From contig NC_063068.1 of the NCBI RefSeq assembly GCF_022605165.1, positions 1,674,001 to 1,738,000 on the forward strand: a stretch of DNA of 64,000 bases, read 5' to 3'. The position numbers and the translations under genes were made by a program. Shown one piece after another: positions 22,309 through 34,722 of this stretch. The DNA is from Purpureocillium takamizusanense. Lineage: Eukaryota; Ascomycota; Sordariomycetes; Hypocreales; Ophiocordycipitaceae. Numbering within the stretch: the first letter of the stretch is position 1; each line of letters begins with the position of its first letter. Below the pieces are notes generated by a model. That model made no database searches. It was not told the DNA's origin and saw only the letters and a program-made list of their open reading frames with translations.

Positions 22309-23741
22309 GGATCAACAAGTTTCTGATAGAGTTTTTGTGTTTTTTTCTGAATAGGCTATTCCCACGTGAGACGAACGACTCCAAGCCCGTCAGCAGAAGC
22401 GTGCGTGGTCGGTCCTGCTTCTCCAATTTTCATCAACCCCTGCCGCCGCCGCCTGTTGCATGCCTGGCTGGCCAGTTGGCTGGCACTTGTACGAACGAAC
22501 GAGCTGCCGGTGGCTGCGTTGGTCCGTCAATGTATGTGCTTCCTCGCTGCTGCTACATGTGTGCGGCCCGTTCGTCAATGTCAGTGCGCGTTACGAGGAT
22601 CGATATATGCTCACTCAGTCCTGTTCTTTGTTGCGTCCTACACTATACGTATATTGTACGGTACAATACGAGTAGTTACTAGTTGAAGTCGTGGCGGGAG
22701 AGTACAAAGTATACGGTGCCATTTGCCGTGTGAGTCGCTCCTGCGGTTCCATAGCCATCTCTCTCGTCTCCTCTTTCGAGTTTACGCCTCGGCTGACTTA
22801 CACGTACGTCCGCTCAAACTCCCCCGACAGAAACCTGGAACACCAAATCGCCAGATCCCCCCCGCCATCCTCCATCCACATCCAGCCATTCATCCTGCTT
22901 CCCCCGCACGTCCCACCCACACCTCCACCCCCCGAACCCCGGCCGCCGCCTTCCCCCTCCATCTCTCCCACTATGCCACTCGCTCGATCAAGTAAGCCTC
23001 CGCAAAGCCTCCGCAAAGCCCCCCACGTCACCCCCAGAATCAGCAGCCGGGGGAGGCGCTCTTGTGACCCCCTTCATCAACCGGGTTCTCTGCCCCTATT
23101 TAGCGTGCCCTCTTTTCGGGCCGTTTATCGACATCGTCGGGGAGTGTCGCTCAGTCCTTGTCTGTCCCGCTGCCGATGAATGACATGCGTCTTCTTCATG
23201 CATGCCTGGAAAATCACCTCGTCACGCCAAGTATCTACTGCGTCGCATGGCATCGCCGCCCCCTGTGGCTCACTCGGCTGTCCCCGCGCTTCCTCCGTCC
23301 GGGGTCTCGTCCCGTCGAGCCGACTCTTCGGCCTGGTACTCGGCATAATTTCTCCTCTGGCCACCCGTCTCCGTTATGCGCCGTCTGCCTCCATCACGTT
23401 CCCGTCCGGCTTCTACGCCGGTGTGTGAGAACCCGTCGACGGCCAGCCATCAAAACGAGCATGACGTGATGGAATGCCTGCTGGCAGGGCTGAGTGAAAA
23501 ACACAAGTAACGGCCCAACTGCGGCCATTATACCTACTAATCGCTCTACTCCGCATCGCGCGAACAGCATGTCGCCTACGTATTACACGGGTTTGATACA
23601 CAATACCCAATGCCCCTCACAACCGCCAGGTCCAGAACCAAGAACCTCATCAACCTGGCCAGCACCGGCTCCACGAGGTCAGCACCGCACCAGGCGCCGG
23701 CTCGTGGCGACTGCCGCCGTCTCCGGCTCGGCCGTACTCGA

Positions 23742-25304
23742 CTAATAGATGCCTGGCACGATGCGCCACCGCACTTCCTTCTTGTACTTCTCCCAGTCAG
23801 CGCCGTACTTGCGGTGGCACTTTTCGTCGTCGCGCCGGTCGCGGTGGATGAGCAGCACGGCAAAGTAGACAATGTAAAAGTACGTGAAGAGCATGCCCCA
23901 GCCCTTGGCCGAGCCCGGCGTCACCTCGCGGCCGTCCCGCATCACGTACGCGCCCTCGGCCCCGGTGCCTGCCGTGAGGATCTGGTATCCCGCGAGACCC
24001 GTGGGCAGGCTGTACGGCCATGACTGGATCCAGTCGCCCAAGTAGTTGATGTGACGCGCGACACCCCACCACCCCGTAGTCAGCAGCTTGCTTCCTGTCT
24101 TAGTCTGGATGTACTTGAGATGCGCCACCGCCGGATCGTTGGGGTTCGTCCGGAACGTGTTCTTCTGGCTGTTGGCTGAGCGGAAGATGTAGAAGCCGAG
24201 GCCGATCAGCGACAACGTCGCCACCAAGCCCAGCGGCCCAAGCGAGCGTGGATGGACAGAGAGATACCGCGTCTGCATCGAGTAGACAAATGGCACCCAG
24301 ACCAGGTCACCAAAGGCCAGCATCATGCCGAATCCATCCGTGGTAATGTCCATGGTCGTCAGAATAGCAGGCTCGTTCCACCAGGAGTCGAAGATATATA
24401 GGGCCTGCACCACGGTGATGCACACGATGCTGTCCGTGACGGACCCGAAATTGCGGTACTGACGCGCACACCACGCGCAATTGAGGATGATCCAGCCCAT
24501 CATGCCTGGACGTAGCTCGCACCACTCCTTGATGTCTACTTCGCCAATCAAGGGGATGGTGACGCGGGGGTTGAGCTCGCGCCCAATGAACCAGTCGTAC
24601 AAGAGGTTGCCCGAGTGCCCACCGGCCGCAAGCTCCCGATTTTGCTTGTTCCCGGCTTTGACACTGAAGCTGCGAACGTACACAAATGTGGAAATGGCAT
24701 AGGAAATGCCGATGTTGGCCGTCAATATTTGAACATAATGTTGGTCGATAAAAGTCCACACGGGGAATTCGGCCCCTTTGGCGAAAGTGCCAGCGGCTAG
24801 AGCAGCTAGAGTAAATGTGTTCGAGTACAGAGCTGCGCAACGGTTAGCCATGTCGCGACAAAGTGCGAGGCATACGCACTGTTGAAACGATATTTGAGAC
24901 GGCCTCCCGACGCGAGGACTGTGCCGTCCACCTCGGCTGCGGGCAGCACGCGATACAGAATCAGGTTGGCAAGGTAGTACGCCAGGACAGCAGCGGTGGC
25001 CTCCCAACTGGCGAGGCCAAAGATGCCCTCCTTCGGCCACCCAACCTCGACTTTGAGACGGTCGAGCGATAGCGTCTTGGGACTCAGGAGGGACGGCGCG
25101 GGGCAGCCTGAAAGGTCATTGCACGCAAAGGTGAAGACGTAGACGAGAATGGGCAGACCGAACGAGATGCCAAAGGCGCCCGGACTATGAATGATGGTTA
25201 GCAATCGCGTTCGTTGCAGCTTGATGGACGCGCTGTGCTCACGGGCCGAAGAATTCGTAGCCGTGCTGCGCAGGGGCGGCGGCCGCAGCCTTTGACTTGG
25301 CCAT
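23742..25304 (-). CDS. ERG24: Delta(14)-sterol reductase
   Basis: Three exons (25304-25243, 25184-24880, 24832-23742) encode 485 residues; the introns are 58 and 47 nt. The enzyme reduces the C14-C15 double bond left by lanosterol 14-demethylation, using NADPH, in the ER membrane during ergosterol synthesis. The protein is strongly hydrophobic, with eight or more membrane segments. It carries both ERG4/ERG24 signatures: LLYDWFIGRELNPR at about 199-212, and the C-terminal HRKYGADWEKYKKEVRWRIVPGIY region. The GWWGVARHINYLGDW motif of the cofactor-binding end is intact. The start MAKSKAAAAAPAQHGYEFFG leads into PPGAFGI, as in fungal Erg24. It shares a 723-bp upstream region with the divergent Mrl1-like gene. 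Confidence 0.96.
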
Positions 25305-26027
25305 GTTTGTTGACAACGGCGGGCTGCGCGTTATAATCGTCTGCTGCGCTCAACGGGGAACCTGTATCCAGCCAGCAACGTTATATGCGAGAATGTGGCT
25401 CGTCCTCGGTCGGCGGGACTGTTTGCGCCGTCGAGTCCAAACGGGGGGGTGAATGAGGCTTCGTACGACACGGAGAGCTCAGGATCCGGACGGTCTCATC
25501 GTCATGGACCTGTCCAAAAGCGGCCAAGTGCTCCCGTTGGCAGGCTAGGCAGAGTCCGACGGCGCGGACAAACATATTCGCCGGCTCTTGAAGGGGTGGT
25601 CCCTGGATCTGTCCGCGCCAAGCCGGCCCTGCCCCTGGTGGGAATGCCAAGGCCGCGTCCCGTGACCTCAATCTTCAACAGCCAGATGGCCGGAACCACT
25701 GGGGCTGACAACGGCTTGGTGCAGCGTCGTCACAGGCCACGACAGCACAGCTCGGCAGTCTCACCCTGAGGGAGCTCCTGCATCATCACCACCACCATTC
25801 TCGCGACAACATACCCACCGTCTTCTTGGCAGGACAAGACTTGACCACGGTACAATATCCGCGCACCACGGTCCGAGCTTTGCATTTCACGGAAACGACC
25901 AAGTCGGAGAGCTGGCCCCCATTCACCACCTCCGGCGCCTCGGCGCATCCTGCTAGCTCTCACGCCAGAGACGCTCGCCTCTGAGCCTGCCCCTACCGCA
26001 TCCATCAGTTGCGCGACCGACGACACG
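25305..26027. promoter_or_regulatory. Bidirectional promoter region of ERG24 and the MRH receptor
   Basis: 723 bp separate the two divergent start codons. No gene lies inside. A CATCATCACCACCACC stretch (25781-25796) is the only simple-sequence feature. No sterol regulatory element is convincingly visible. Confidence 0.5.
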
Positions 26028-27136
26028 ATGCGATACTACAAGCTCATACCTTTCATAGCCGCTGCGGCCGGCGCCGCGGAGGAGCCGTCAACAACCACAC
26101 ACGCTCCGGCTTGCACCGCCACGTCATCGTCCGGCAGCGGCGCATTCTTCGACCTGCGGCCAGATATGGCGGTACACCCGGACAAGGGCAAACCACACAA
26201 GGGCGCCGTCACCAAGGACTACCACGCCAAGGGCTACGACTATGGAAAGAACTTTACGCTCAACATCTGCGGCCCCGTCGTGGACCCGGTAACAGATGTG
26301 ATCGGCCTCAAGAAGGAACAGTGGGCCAACGTGAGCGCCTATTATATGTCTCACGGCAACGTCTACTCGATAGGGTCAGTGCTATAATACTTGTTAGTGC
26401 ATGTCATGATATGCTGACTATGTATCTCAGCTCCTCATCGATGGAGCTCACAAGCCGGGGGAGCAAGCTCTTCTTGCAGTACACCGGGGGCTCACCTTGC
26501 AGCGCAAAATCCAAAAAGGCCGGCCGGGCCGCGGCCAAAAGCAGAGGCGGGAGTTCCAAAACCCAACCTCACGAAATCGAAACGGTGGACAAGAGTGACG
26601 AAAAGGCGCCAGTGCAGCAAAAGTCGGCCACCATCTCCTTTCACTGCGATCTGAACCCAGGCAACGCGCAGGCAGCGATCTCCTTTGTGAATACCCCCGA
26701 CGATTGCGCGTACTTTTTCGAAGCTCGGTCGGTTCACGCTTGTGGCCATGCCGAACCACATAAGCCAGGCAGCGTTGGCCCCGGCAGTGTTTTCGGCATC
26801 ATCCTCCTCGTCGCGGTGCTTGTGTATGCATTGGGGGGCGTTTTCTACAATCGCACAGTCACACATGCCCGCGGGTGGCGCCAACTCCCCAACTACAGCC
26901 TCTGGGCGGGCATTTGGAACTTTATCACCGTGAGTCCATAGCACGAGCAACTCTTGACGGCCGCAGAATGCTGACGTGTGTAGGACATGTTTATTATTTT
27001 GTGTTCCTCGTGCACGCGGTGTCTGCCTGGCCGAAGAGGTTACAGCGCCTTGAACTCAAACGCGCACAGCCGCAACAGGAACTCCGACGCCGAGAACAGG
27101 CTTATTGACCAACTCGACGAGGAATGGGACGACTAG
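26028..27136 (+). CDS. MRL1: Mrl1/CD-MPR-like MRH-domain sorting receptor
   Basis: Three exons (26028-26374, 26431-26929, 26984-27136) give 332 residues. It is a type I membrane protein: signal peptide (MRYYKLIPFIAAAAGAA), a lumenal mannose-6-phosphate receptor homology domain, one membrane segment at about 235-256 (GIILLVAVLVYALGGVFY), then a cytosolic tail. MRH hallmarks are paired cysteines (LNICGP, FHCDL, DDCAYFFEARSVHAC) and the FFEARS region equivalent to the ligand-contacting E/Y strand. After the membrane it has HARGWRQLPNYSLWAGIWNF, a conserved juxtamembrane stretch of fungal Mrl1/Atg27-type proteins. The tail ends in an acidic cluster (DEEWDD). A Lys/Ser-rich insertion (about 140-170) interrupts the MRH domain. 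Transport of vacuolar hydrolases from the Golgi is inferred from the family. Atg27-like function is an alternative. Confidence 0.88.
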
Positions 27137-28261
27137 CGTGGAGATGACCCTTTTTTCTTTCGTGTACTTACCAGGCGAATATTGTTTTATGTAGGTAGCA
27201 TATCCATGGCGTTGCGGGACGGGAAAGGCGAAGCTGCTGCTTCAAACGAAGAACGATTTAACTTTGCATCTGATGTTGATGTAGACAGACACTTGTCACT
27301 ATGTCACGGGCCGGCCGGGCCGTTTACCCTTTACGACTGCGCTGGACTACGGATCCTCAAGGGGGCTTGTGGTCCCGGATTCGATGATTTGCATTTGAAT
27401 GTTGTTTGCCAACAGTGACAACGGCCCGTACCCATGTCATCCCGCTTCGCGCTTTCTTCTCGGGCTGCAACAAGGGGCACATTGATTGTGTCGGATCATC
27501 GACAAGCATCGTCTTTTCATTGTCTTGGCCTGCGCCCTCTAAGTCTGGTTCATGATCTGTGCGACTCATGCAGACCTTTTGCTTCAGAGACACAGTAAAT
27601 TGCACGTTAGGTAAATGTCTTCTAGAAGGATGCTACCCAACCAATACCCCGTGGCACATCCGAACCCCATGAACAGCCATTTCAAACTGGCATGAGGGTT
27701 GCATCCAGGGCAGCCCGATCAGGCAGGCTGCCGTGACCGAACCAGCAAGGGTAATTCGCCCACTTGCAGGCCCAACGCTGGGACAACAGGGGAAGAAGAC
27801 GACGATGTGGATGGCGTCAGCGTCATAGCATTTGGCGTTTGCTCTCAGCAGGGATCCAACTACGTAGCAGAGTCTCCCCGTCCAGCCCCTTTTTTTCCCT
27901 TCCAAATCGCAAAGTTCTGGAGAACCATGACAGCCAGCGACTCACCGGATCGGCACCCCAACGGGACGTCAAACAGGCAGGCATTCCGGGGGTGCGCCGC
28001 CGGCGGCGGCCCACGCGGTATGCGAGACCGTCTCGATGCGGAAACGTTGTTTGCTCTCGTTTATCGGAGGTTCATGCACGGCGGGTCGCGGGAGGGCGTG
28101 CCGCGCGCCGGGCCGTTGGGAGAGAGCCAGACGATCGGAAATAGCAGAGGAGACAACAACTTTTGACCATGTGGATGCATAATCGTCGCTGCTGGTGTAC
28201 TCCGTGACGAGAGCTATTCATGTACGTATGTAGTCCCCCCATCCGCTCTTCACGCGGGAGT

Positions 28262-28288
28262 GGGGGGAGGGGAGGGGAGGGGAGGGGA
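28262..28288. repeat. (GGGGA)n tandem repeat
   Basis: Successive GGGGA units. The G-runs could form a quadruplex. Confidence 0.8.
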
Positions 28289-30101
28289 GTCGAGTCGAGC
28301 GCTGACAGCTAACGGTATGCATGTATGTGCCCGCCGTTGTGCAAGATACGCATTGCAGACCAGACGTAACACGAAACGGCCGGCCGGGCCCTGCAAGATC
28401 ACTCCGTCGGGCGTCTTTTTGGGCCGTTGGGCCGCCACGCCCGTTCTGCAAACAAGGGCCGTCGCCGCCGCCGCCACAGGACTCGGTCAAGAGAGTCATA
28501 TGATGGGCAGTAAGTTAGTACCCTACTAGGTATGTAGTACTGTATCTGAGAGCGTGCGCGTGGGTGCGGCCCGGCGGCGGCGGCGGCGGCTGTGGCAGAG
28601 AGAGACAAAAAGGGGGCGACGGCGCTGTCTCAGATGCGGGCTGTTGTCGAACAACGGCGGAGTCTGCAGCGCCCGCCTCGTGGCACCAGGAAGGGGCAAC
28701 ATCGCACACGACACTAAGACGTATGTATGTATGTATGTATTGCATTTTGCCTCTCAACTTTGCTTTGCCATTACGTTGCGCTTGCCGGGGCGACATGTGC
28801 TGGGCTGGGCTGCAGAGGCCGGCGCCTACGCAAGCCCCCCCTCCCTCGTAGTTGGTACCTGACGTCTTCTTCAGGGACGCAACATGAAATCAAAGGCGCA
28901 CTTAGTTGGTCGGGATGCATCGGGACATGCGGCGCTCGATCATGGGGACAAGGTGTCTGTTGATGAAATTAGTGCACGTGCATGTGTGGATGGGTCCCTT
29001 TCCTTTCGAATATTTCAAATAGAAACTACCTAGATGCCCGTGTCACGCGGCTCGGCGATAGGAAGGAAAGAGGGACATTGATGGGCCGCCGCCGCCATCA
29101 GCATGCGGTCGGTCGGTCCAGTCCTGGTGAGGAGGCCTCATTCTTCATCTCTTGCGGCGAGGCTAAACATGAAGGGGCCAAAGCTGCAAGAATGAGTAAT
29201 GAATATCCCTACTGGCAGCACAGGTCTGCGCAGGGCCGTGCGCGTCGGCCGAAAAGCTGCACTCAAAATGGGGAGCTTTGCGCGCAAGCCAGCACGCTTC
29301 GTCCGATATATATGCATATATATAAGGAAAGACCTGCTCAGCTGGCGAACAAGCACTATGCCGGTTTCAGATGATCGACGCTTGCCTGCCGAGAGCAGGT
29401 CAACAAGTCACATACATACGGGAATATCCATCTTGCATCGGGGGGCCATGGTAGATTCTAGTTCCTGCAGGCAGGATCGGTATATGCGCGCGATATGTGA
29501 CGGGATGGGGTGCGGTAGTAGAAGGGGGCGTGCGGCGTTTCAGGGTCCAAACTCAAAAATCCTAGGCCCGTCGGCGCTTCCAATTTGTCCGAGGAATGTT
29601 ATTGCGCCTCCGTGCTCCATATCATCATGTCATGTCATGTTGTTGTTGCAGCGCAGAGACACAATAACAAATCTCGAATGGCGTGCCCGTCTTGGGAAAA
29701 ACGGCTGGGCTGCCTGTGGGGCCCGTAAACCATAGTCATCGTCAACGATCCGAACGGGGGACAGGGAAGGGCTTGGATCAGGCGTCATGGCGCCGGGAGC
29801 TAACGCAAATCATCGACGTCGCGTCGAATCGGTCATGCCATGTCCTGAATCCTTGAAAATTGGGGAGGGTTGCAACATGGCTGAATCGGGGAGGGGGTCA
29901 AGCGTCTTGGATGCCAGATCTTTCAATGAGAGGGCGAGTGAGAGGAGAGCAGGGGAGGAAGGAGGCAAGGAAGGTTCTACGTTGGTCTCCACATCCCGGA
30001 CCCTCTTGTTCTCTCAACCCATCGGTTGAATTTCTTTCCTTCTTCGCGCGGCAGCCTAACCCAACCCAGTCCAGTCTCCCCCTCGTCCCGCTCCTCCTCC
30101 T

Positions 30102-30128
30102 CCACCACCACCACCACCACCACCACCT
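30102..30128. repeat. (CCA)n microsatellite
   Basis: Nine CCA units preceded by CTC units. Confidence 0.9.
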
Positions 30129-30862
30129 TCTCCTCTTCCTCTTCCTACGCTTCCTCCTCCCTCTTACATTGGTGCTGCTCCACGCACGTGCGGTCCGGCC
30201 GCCCCTTGGCTGGCTTGGCTTGGCTTTCACACCGGACCGAGAGAAGCCAGCCAGCCAGCCAGCCCCCGTCCATGTCCCCCCCTGCACGGCGACCCTTCAG
30301 GACGGTAACTACGAACGGCATGCAGGCCCTGGAGATTGCCATGTTACTCCATTGGAACCTTGCAACCGCGGATCTGGGATCCCGGTTGCGCGGTGCCGGA
30401 TCTCGAGCCCGGCACTCATGGGCTGGTGCTGCTGCGGCACCCGGCTCTCGCGTTGCCGGCGGCTAGGGTTGCCGGCTGGGGGGAGGGGGACTGGCGACAT
30501 CATCTTGGACCACACCAGACCCCCAGGCCAGCCTCAAGCCTCTTTGGGACCTCTGGCGGGGAGGAGGCGTATCTGAGACTTGTTTTCGTTGGCTGTGGAC
30601 ATGCGTATTTGAAAGCGAAGGGGGGGTTTCGAAGGAGCATGCACGTACGTCGTGGCCTCCGTGCTGTGCAACCAGGACCATATTCGTACATACATAGACT
30701 ACGGAGAGGGATGTTGTTGCTCGAGTCATCAAATCCTCACTCCTGTTTTTCTTTTTTGATATTCCTGTTCCCAAGACGACAACATAGACTCTGCCTTTGT
30801 GCACGCAAACAAGCCTCAACTTGTTGCTTTGAATAGCATAGCAAGCCCTGGCGTTTTTTTAT

Positions 30863-30898
30863 TCTCTCTCTCTCTCTCTCTATCTCTATCTCTATCTC
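30863..30898. repeat. (TC)n / (TATCTC)n repeat
   Basis: About nine TC units running into TATCTC units. Confidence 0.9.
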
Positions 30899-32266
30899 AC
30901 TCTCATCGGACTGCGGGCACGGCATTGGACGAATGCCTTTTTTGACACCTGATCGACCGGATATTCGTCGAGTTTCATGTTGAAAGACCTCGAACCCCAG
31001 CGGATAGGATCCAACGCTTTTTTTTTTTACTAGACGGCTTTTGAATATTCAATCCTCAGCATACATACTGGACCCGTTTTCGATTTAAATCAAATACCTT
31101 CAAGCCTTGAACAGCCGCACCGGGATCGACCCAGGTCCACTCCTCGCGGGATCCTGCCTCTGACCTGCATGATTCTTTGCATTCACTCTCTGAGTTTTCC
31201 CGGGCAACTGCCTGCGCTTTTCTTACCAACACACCAAGGGAGAGAAAAAAATCCAAGGGCACACGGTGAGTTACTGATTCACTGGCTCCTCTCCACCGCT
31301 CTGAGCTGAGAATCAGGGTACCGGCAGCCTGCATCGCCCACAACAACGATCAGCCAGCACGGCGCGTCCGCATCCCGTCCCTCCAGTCTCTCCTCTTCCC
31401 GGTCAACGGCTATTCCCCCTCCAGTAACGACAGCATCGGCTCGTCCCAGAGGGTCTGTCTATACAAGCCAGTGAGCCGTTCTGCAACAGCGGTGAAGCAC
31501 ACACCAAGAGGCTGTTGACTGAAGTACCGAGCAAACCCACCACCAGCCCCCCACGCCCAGCGACACGAGAACCGGGCGTCCTCCTCCTGGGGCTTTCATC
31601 TCTTGTCTTGCTGTCCAGTGCCTGTGCTCGGTGAACAGCCACAGCCGGCCGGCGTCTGGGTGCCCTCCCCCTCATCCCGCCTCTCTGGGAGCCCTCATAC
31701 CACGGCCGGCGGCGGCTGGGGTGAACAGCCAGCACGGCAGAGGGCAGCAGCAGCTCCTCCATAGCTGTAGACGGCCCGCGTCGCGCCCACCATCCATCCC
31801 ATCCGTCCCATGCTTTCGTACGGACCGAGCAGCCAGGCGTTCTGCCCTGGGCCACCACATCCGCCAGGGCGCTGCAGCGAGCCTACACCGCCCCCGTCGT
31901 CCTTGCCGTTGCCGCTGCCACTGCTGCCGCTGGGCACGTTATGTCTCCTCTACGCCAACGGTTCCGTTCAAGTGAGTTTTTCTCCCCTCCTTGGTTCTCA
32001 GCAACATTTTCTCGCTTTCCGTCAACCTCCCTTCTTCCCGCTCTTCGTTGTGTTCTAGCAGGAGGTCTTTTGTGTTCTCTATTTTCCTTTTCTTCCCAAT
32101 AATCTTTTCTATTTTTTGCACTGGGCCTTGTGGTGCTTTTTTTTCGATTTCCATCGTCTTCGTCGTCTTGGCCGTCAGCACGGTTTTTCTCTCTAAGAAC
32201 GAACGGTGAAATCTGTTGTTGAGCACGCCCGGGCATCAAGTCTTCTTTCGTGCGAGAAACGTCACC

Positions 32267-34360
32267 ATGGATGACATGGACACTGATTCGTCATGGATTC
32301 AGTCCATCTCGGATTATGAGGTGTGTGTTCCTTGGGGAGAGACGCACACAAAAGGGCCATTCTTGCCCATTTGATGCCTCTTGATCCTTCAGATTTTGGA
32401 AGCATCGTTCGTCCGAGTCACGAGACGATTTGGGGAGACGAGACGACTACCAGCCACGAAGGAAGCGTTCAAATACTGATCTCTCTAACTTTATCTTATA
32501 CAGGACGAAACCGTCTTCTTCAATACACAGTCTGGCGCGGAGACGCCCCGGCTGCTCGTCAAAGGCAGCGGCGGCCATGATGATATTTCTCCTTCGGCGG
32601 CGAGCGACAACCCATGGCACAACGGAAATGTAACGTCCGGAGCAGCAGCGGCGCCCTCGCTCCCTACCTTTGCGCAGTCCATAATGCCCGGATCACCAGG
32701 CCTGCCTGTCGGACTTATCATGGACGACTCGTGGGAGAACCTCGACATGTCTTGCGTGGGAAACTTTCAAGCAGCCAACTTTGTCGGCTCCAGCAGCATC
32801 CACCAGGGCGGCCAGGCGGCTTCGTCGGGGCTCTACTCCCACGGACTCTCAGTCACGGCAGCAGCAGCAAACGCGCCGGTGACGCCCATGGACGGTCTGT
32901 CAACTCCTCCGTCCGAATGGGTCAACAACAACTCTGCGGGCGGTGTTCACGGCTCTTCGCTCTATCCGTCTCATGAAGCCTTTTCGGCTCTCCTCCCGAA
33001 TGGAACCCACGGACACCAGCGACATCTGCAGCATCATCATCAGCAGCCCATCTTCGAAACCCAGACTAAGAGTTGGATTTCGAGTGCCCTGGACAGCTAC
33101 GTCTTCCCGCAAACCATATTCCCACAGCCCACCGTATCAGACATGATGCCCGTCTCGGCCGCGGCAGCCACCGCCGCCAACGACGCTGCTGCCGCCATGT
33201 CGGCCGCGCTGGAGACTCCATCGCCTTCACCACACAAGCTGCACCCGTCCTCGACCGGCAGCGGCGGCTCGGTTGCTGACAATGTATCCGACGCCTTGGA
33301 GGCTCCGTTTGCATCTCCGGGAAGTATTTCTTCTTCTTCTTCCTCCTCCGCGGCAGCGGCAGGTTCAGTGTCCTCTTCGGACTCCAACTACAACGAGACG
33401 CCCGCGGCCGGGAGAGCACGAGGCAGAGACCTCGCGCGAGGCAACGAGGCCCCCTTCCTGCGCCGCTCGTCGCGCACACGCCTCCCAGCGGGCATTCTTC
33501 AAGGTACAGCTCAGCAAGATCTCGGACCTTCTTCTGATATGCTCGCCCTCGAAGGACCCTCAAGCAACGACGCGTTCCTTCCGTCGGCAACCACTACCAC
33601 TACGACCCCTCGGCGTCGCAGGACCTCTGTGCGGTTTCACCAAGCGCAGCAACAGAACCAGCATCATCATAATCAGCAGAATCAGCAGAATCAGCAGCAG
33701 CTGGCTTCGCCTCTCGACGCAGCAGCCATCTACCCATGGCCGCCCGGCGAGAAGCCCCCCGGAGCGCCCTACCAGTACGTCAACCAGATGGACCCCGAGA
33801 GCCTCGAGTTCTTCGAGCGCACCCTCCTCGAGGACCGCGACGAGTCCCTCCGCGCAAAGGTCCCCTTCAAGCTCATCCAGCACAAGCTCCGCCACGTCTT
33901 CTGCGGCGCCCAGGAGACGCTGCGCGGGCACCACCGCCGGCTGGTCAAGGATCCCTCGCAACGCGTGCGCAAGCCCGTGTGGCACGACATTGACGTACGT
34001 TTATACTGAGCTCCCACGCCGGAGAACAGCATGCCCCCTCTCCCCTCCCCTCCCCCCTTTTCAACTGACCAAGAGGGGCGTTTTCAGCCTCCTTGCTGCC
34101 AGCCCCCCCCCCCCGGGCCAGGGTAGCGAGAAGAAGATTACCCAGGAAAAAAAATCAAAATGCTGACTCGTTTTGGCTGCTACCTACAGGTCGAGCTGCT
34201 CCGCCGGGCCGTCGCCTCGCCGCGGTGCAAGTTCCCCAACGGCAAGGTGAGCTGGCGCGCGGTCAGCCAGTACATCTCGGACCGCGGCGGCACGTACGAC
34301 TTTGGCATCACGACGTGCAGCCGCAAGTGGAACGAGCTCACTGAGGCAGGCGAGCAGTAG
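32267..34360 (+). CDS. Putative DNA-binding regulator with C-terminal Myb/SANT-like domain
   Basis: Three exons (32267-32320, 32504-33994, 34190-34360) encode 571 residues, with phase-0 junctions; the introns are 183 and 195 nt. The start sits in a strong context (GTCACCATGG). The first 390 residues are low complexity and probably disordered, rich in Ser, Ala, Gln and His, with acidic stretches near the start (MDDMDTDSSW) that could activate transcription. A basic PRRRRTSVRF patch is a likely nuclear signal. Residues from about 405 onward are ordered. The region KPVWHDID joined to exon 3 (SWRAVSQYI, SRKWNEL) carries three tryptophans 25-26 residues apart, reminiscent of an extended Myb/SANT or trihelix fold. 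I do not recognise an exact family. A nuclear regulatory role is inferred from composition and the long upstream region. Confidence 0.85.
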
Positions 34361-34722
34361 TGGATTCGTGTCGAGATGCACATCTGGATGTAAGGGCGCC
34401 CGAGGTTGGGGGCTGGGAACGGGGTGGCAATGGCAGAGAGAGAGAAAGACAAAGAGAGCGAGAGAGAGCGCTCGCTCTTAGTAGCAAAGCACAGGAACAG
34501 CTACCTTCCTTCAACTTGTCGAGAGGGTAGCTATTTGTACTATAGCCAGACACGGGTCGTCGCCGACGACAATAACCCCGGATCTGTAGATGGAAATGGC
34601 CACTGCCATATAAGCGTTCTGTTGCGATCAACGTCGTGCACCTCGCGGGGAGCTCTCGCCTCCTTCAGTATACAATGCTCTGTTACACGCCGTCGCCGCC
34701 ATGTTCTTCTTATTCTTCTTCT
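34361..34722. other. Intergenic region between convergent genes
   Basis: 3' flanks of the regulator and the Ap4A phosphorylase. It contains a purine-rich GAGAGAGA/AAAGACAAAGAGAG stretch (34435-34470). No gene seen. Confidence 0.5.

Larger units (their letters stand above)
19662..23741. other. Long gene-free interval (beta-glucosidase promoter / ERG24 3' side)
   Basis: Four kilobases without a supportable gene. It contains GACGA and TGTCG short tandem repeats (19751-19806), a purine tract (19918-19965), AGGCC repeats near 21115-21130, a poly-C run (22293-22308) and several TACGTA palindromes (21925-21935, 22255-22275). The open frame at 21523-21900 (-) has no recognisable domain. The long upstream region suits a regulated hydrolase gene. 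Confidence 0.45.
27137..32266. other. Long gene-free interval upstream of the putative regulator
   Basis: 5.1 kb with no supportable ORF. It contains a GGGGA tandem repeat (28262-28288), CGG-rich sequence near 28572-28590, TGTATG repeats (28721-28740), a CCA repeat (30102-30128) and a TC/TATC repeat (30863-30898). The last 300 bp (about 31970-32210) are extremely pyrimidine-rich, as expected of a transcribed leader. Such long upstream regions are usual for fungal developmental regulators. Confidence 0.45.

Noticed and set aside
31060..31150. B-box-like GGGTCGATCCC on the minus strand near 31120
   Set aside because: No matching A box, acceptor stem or T-run at suitable distances.
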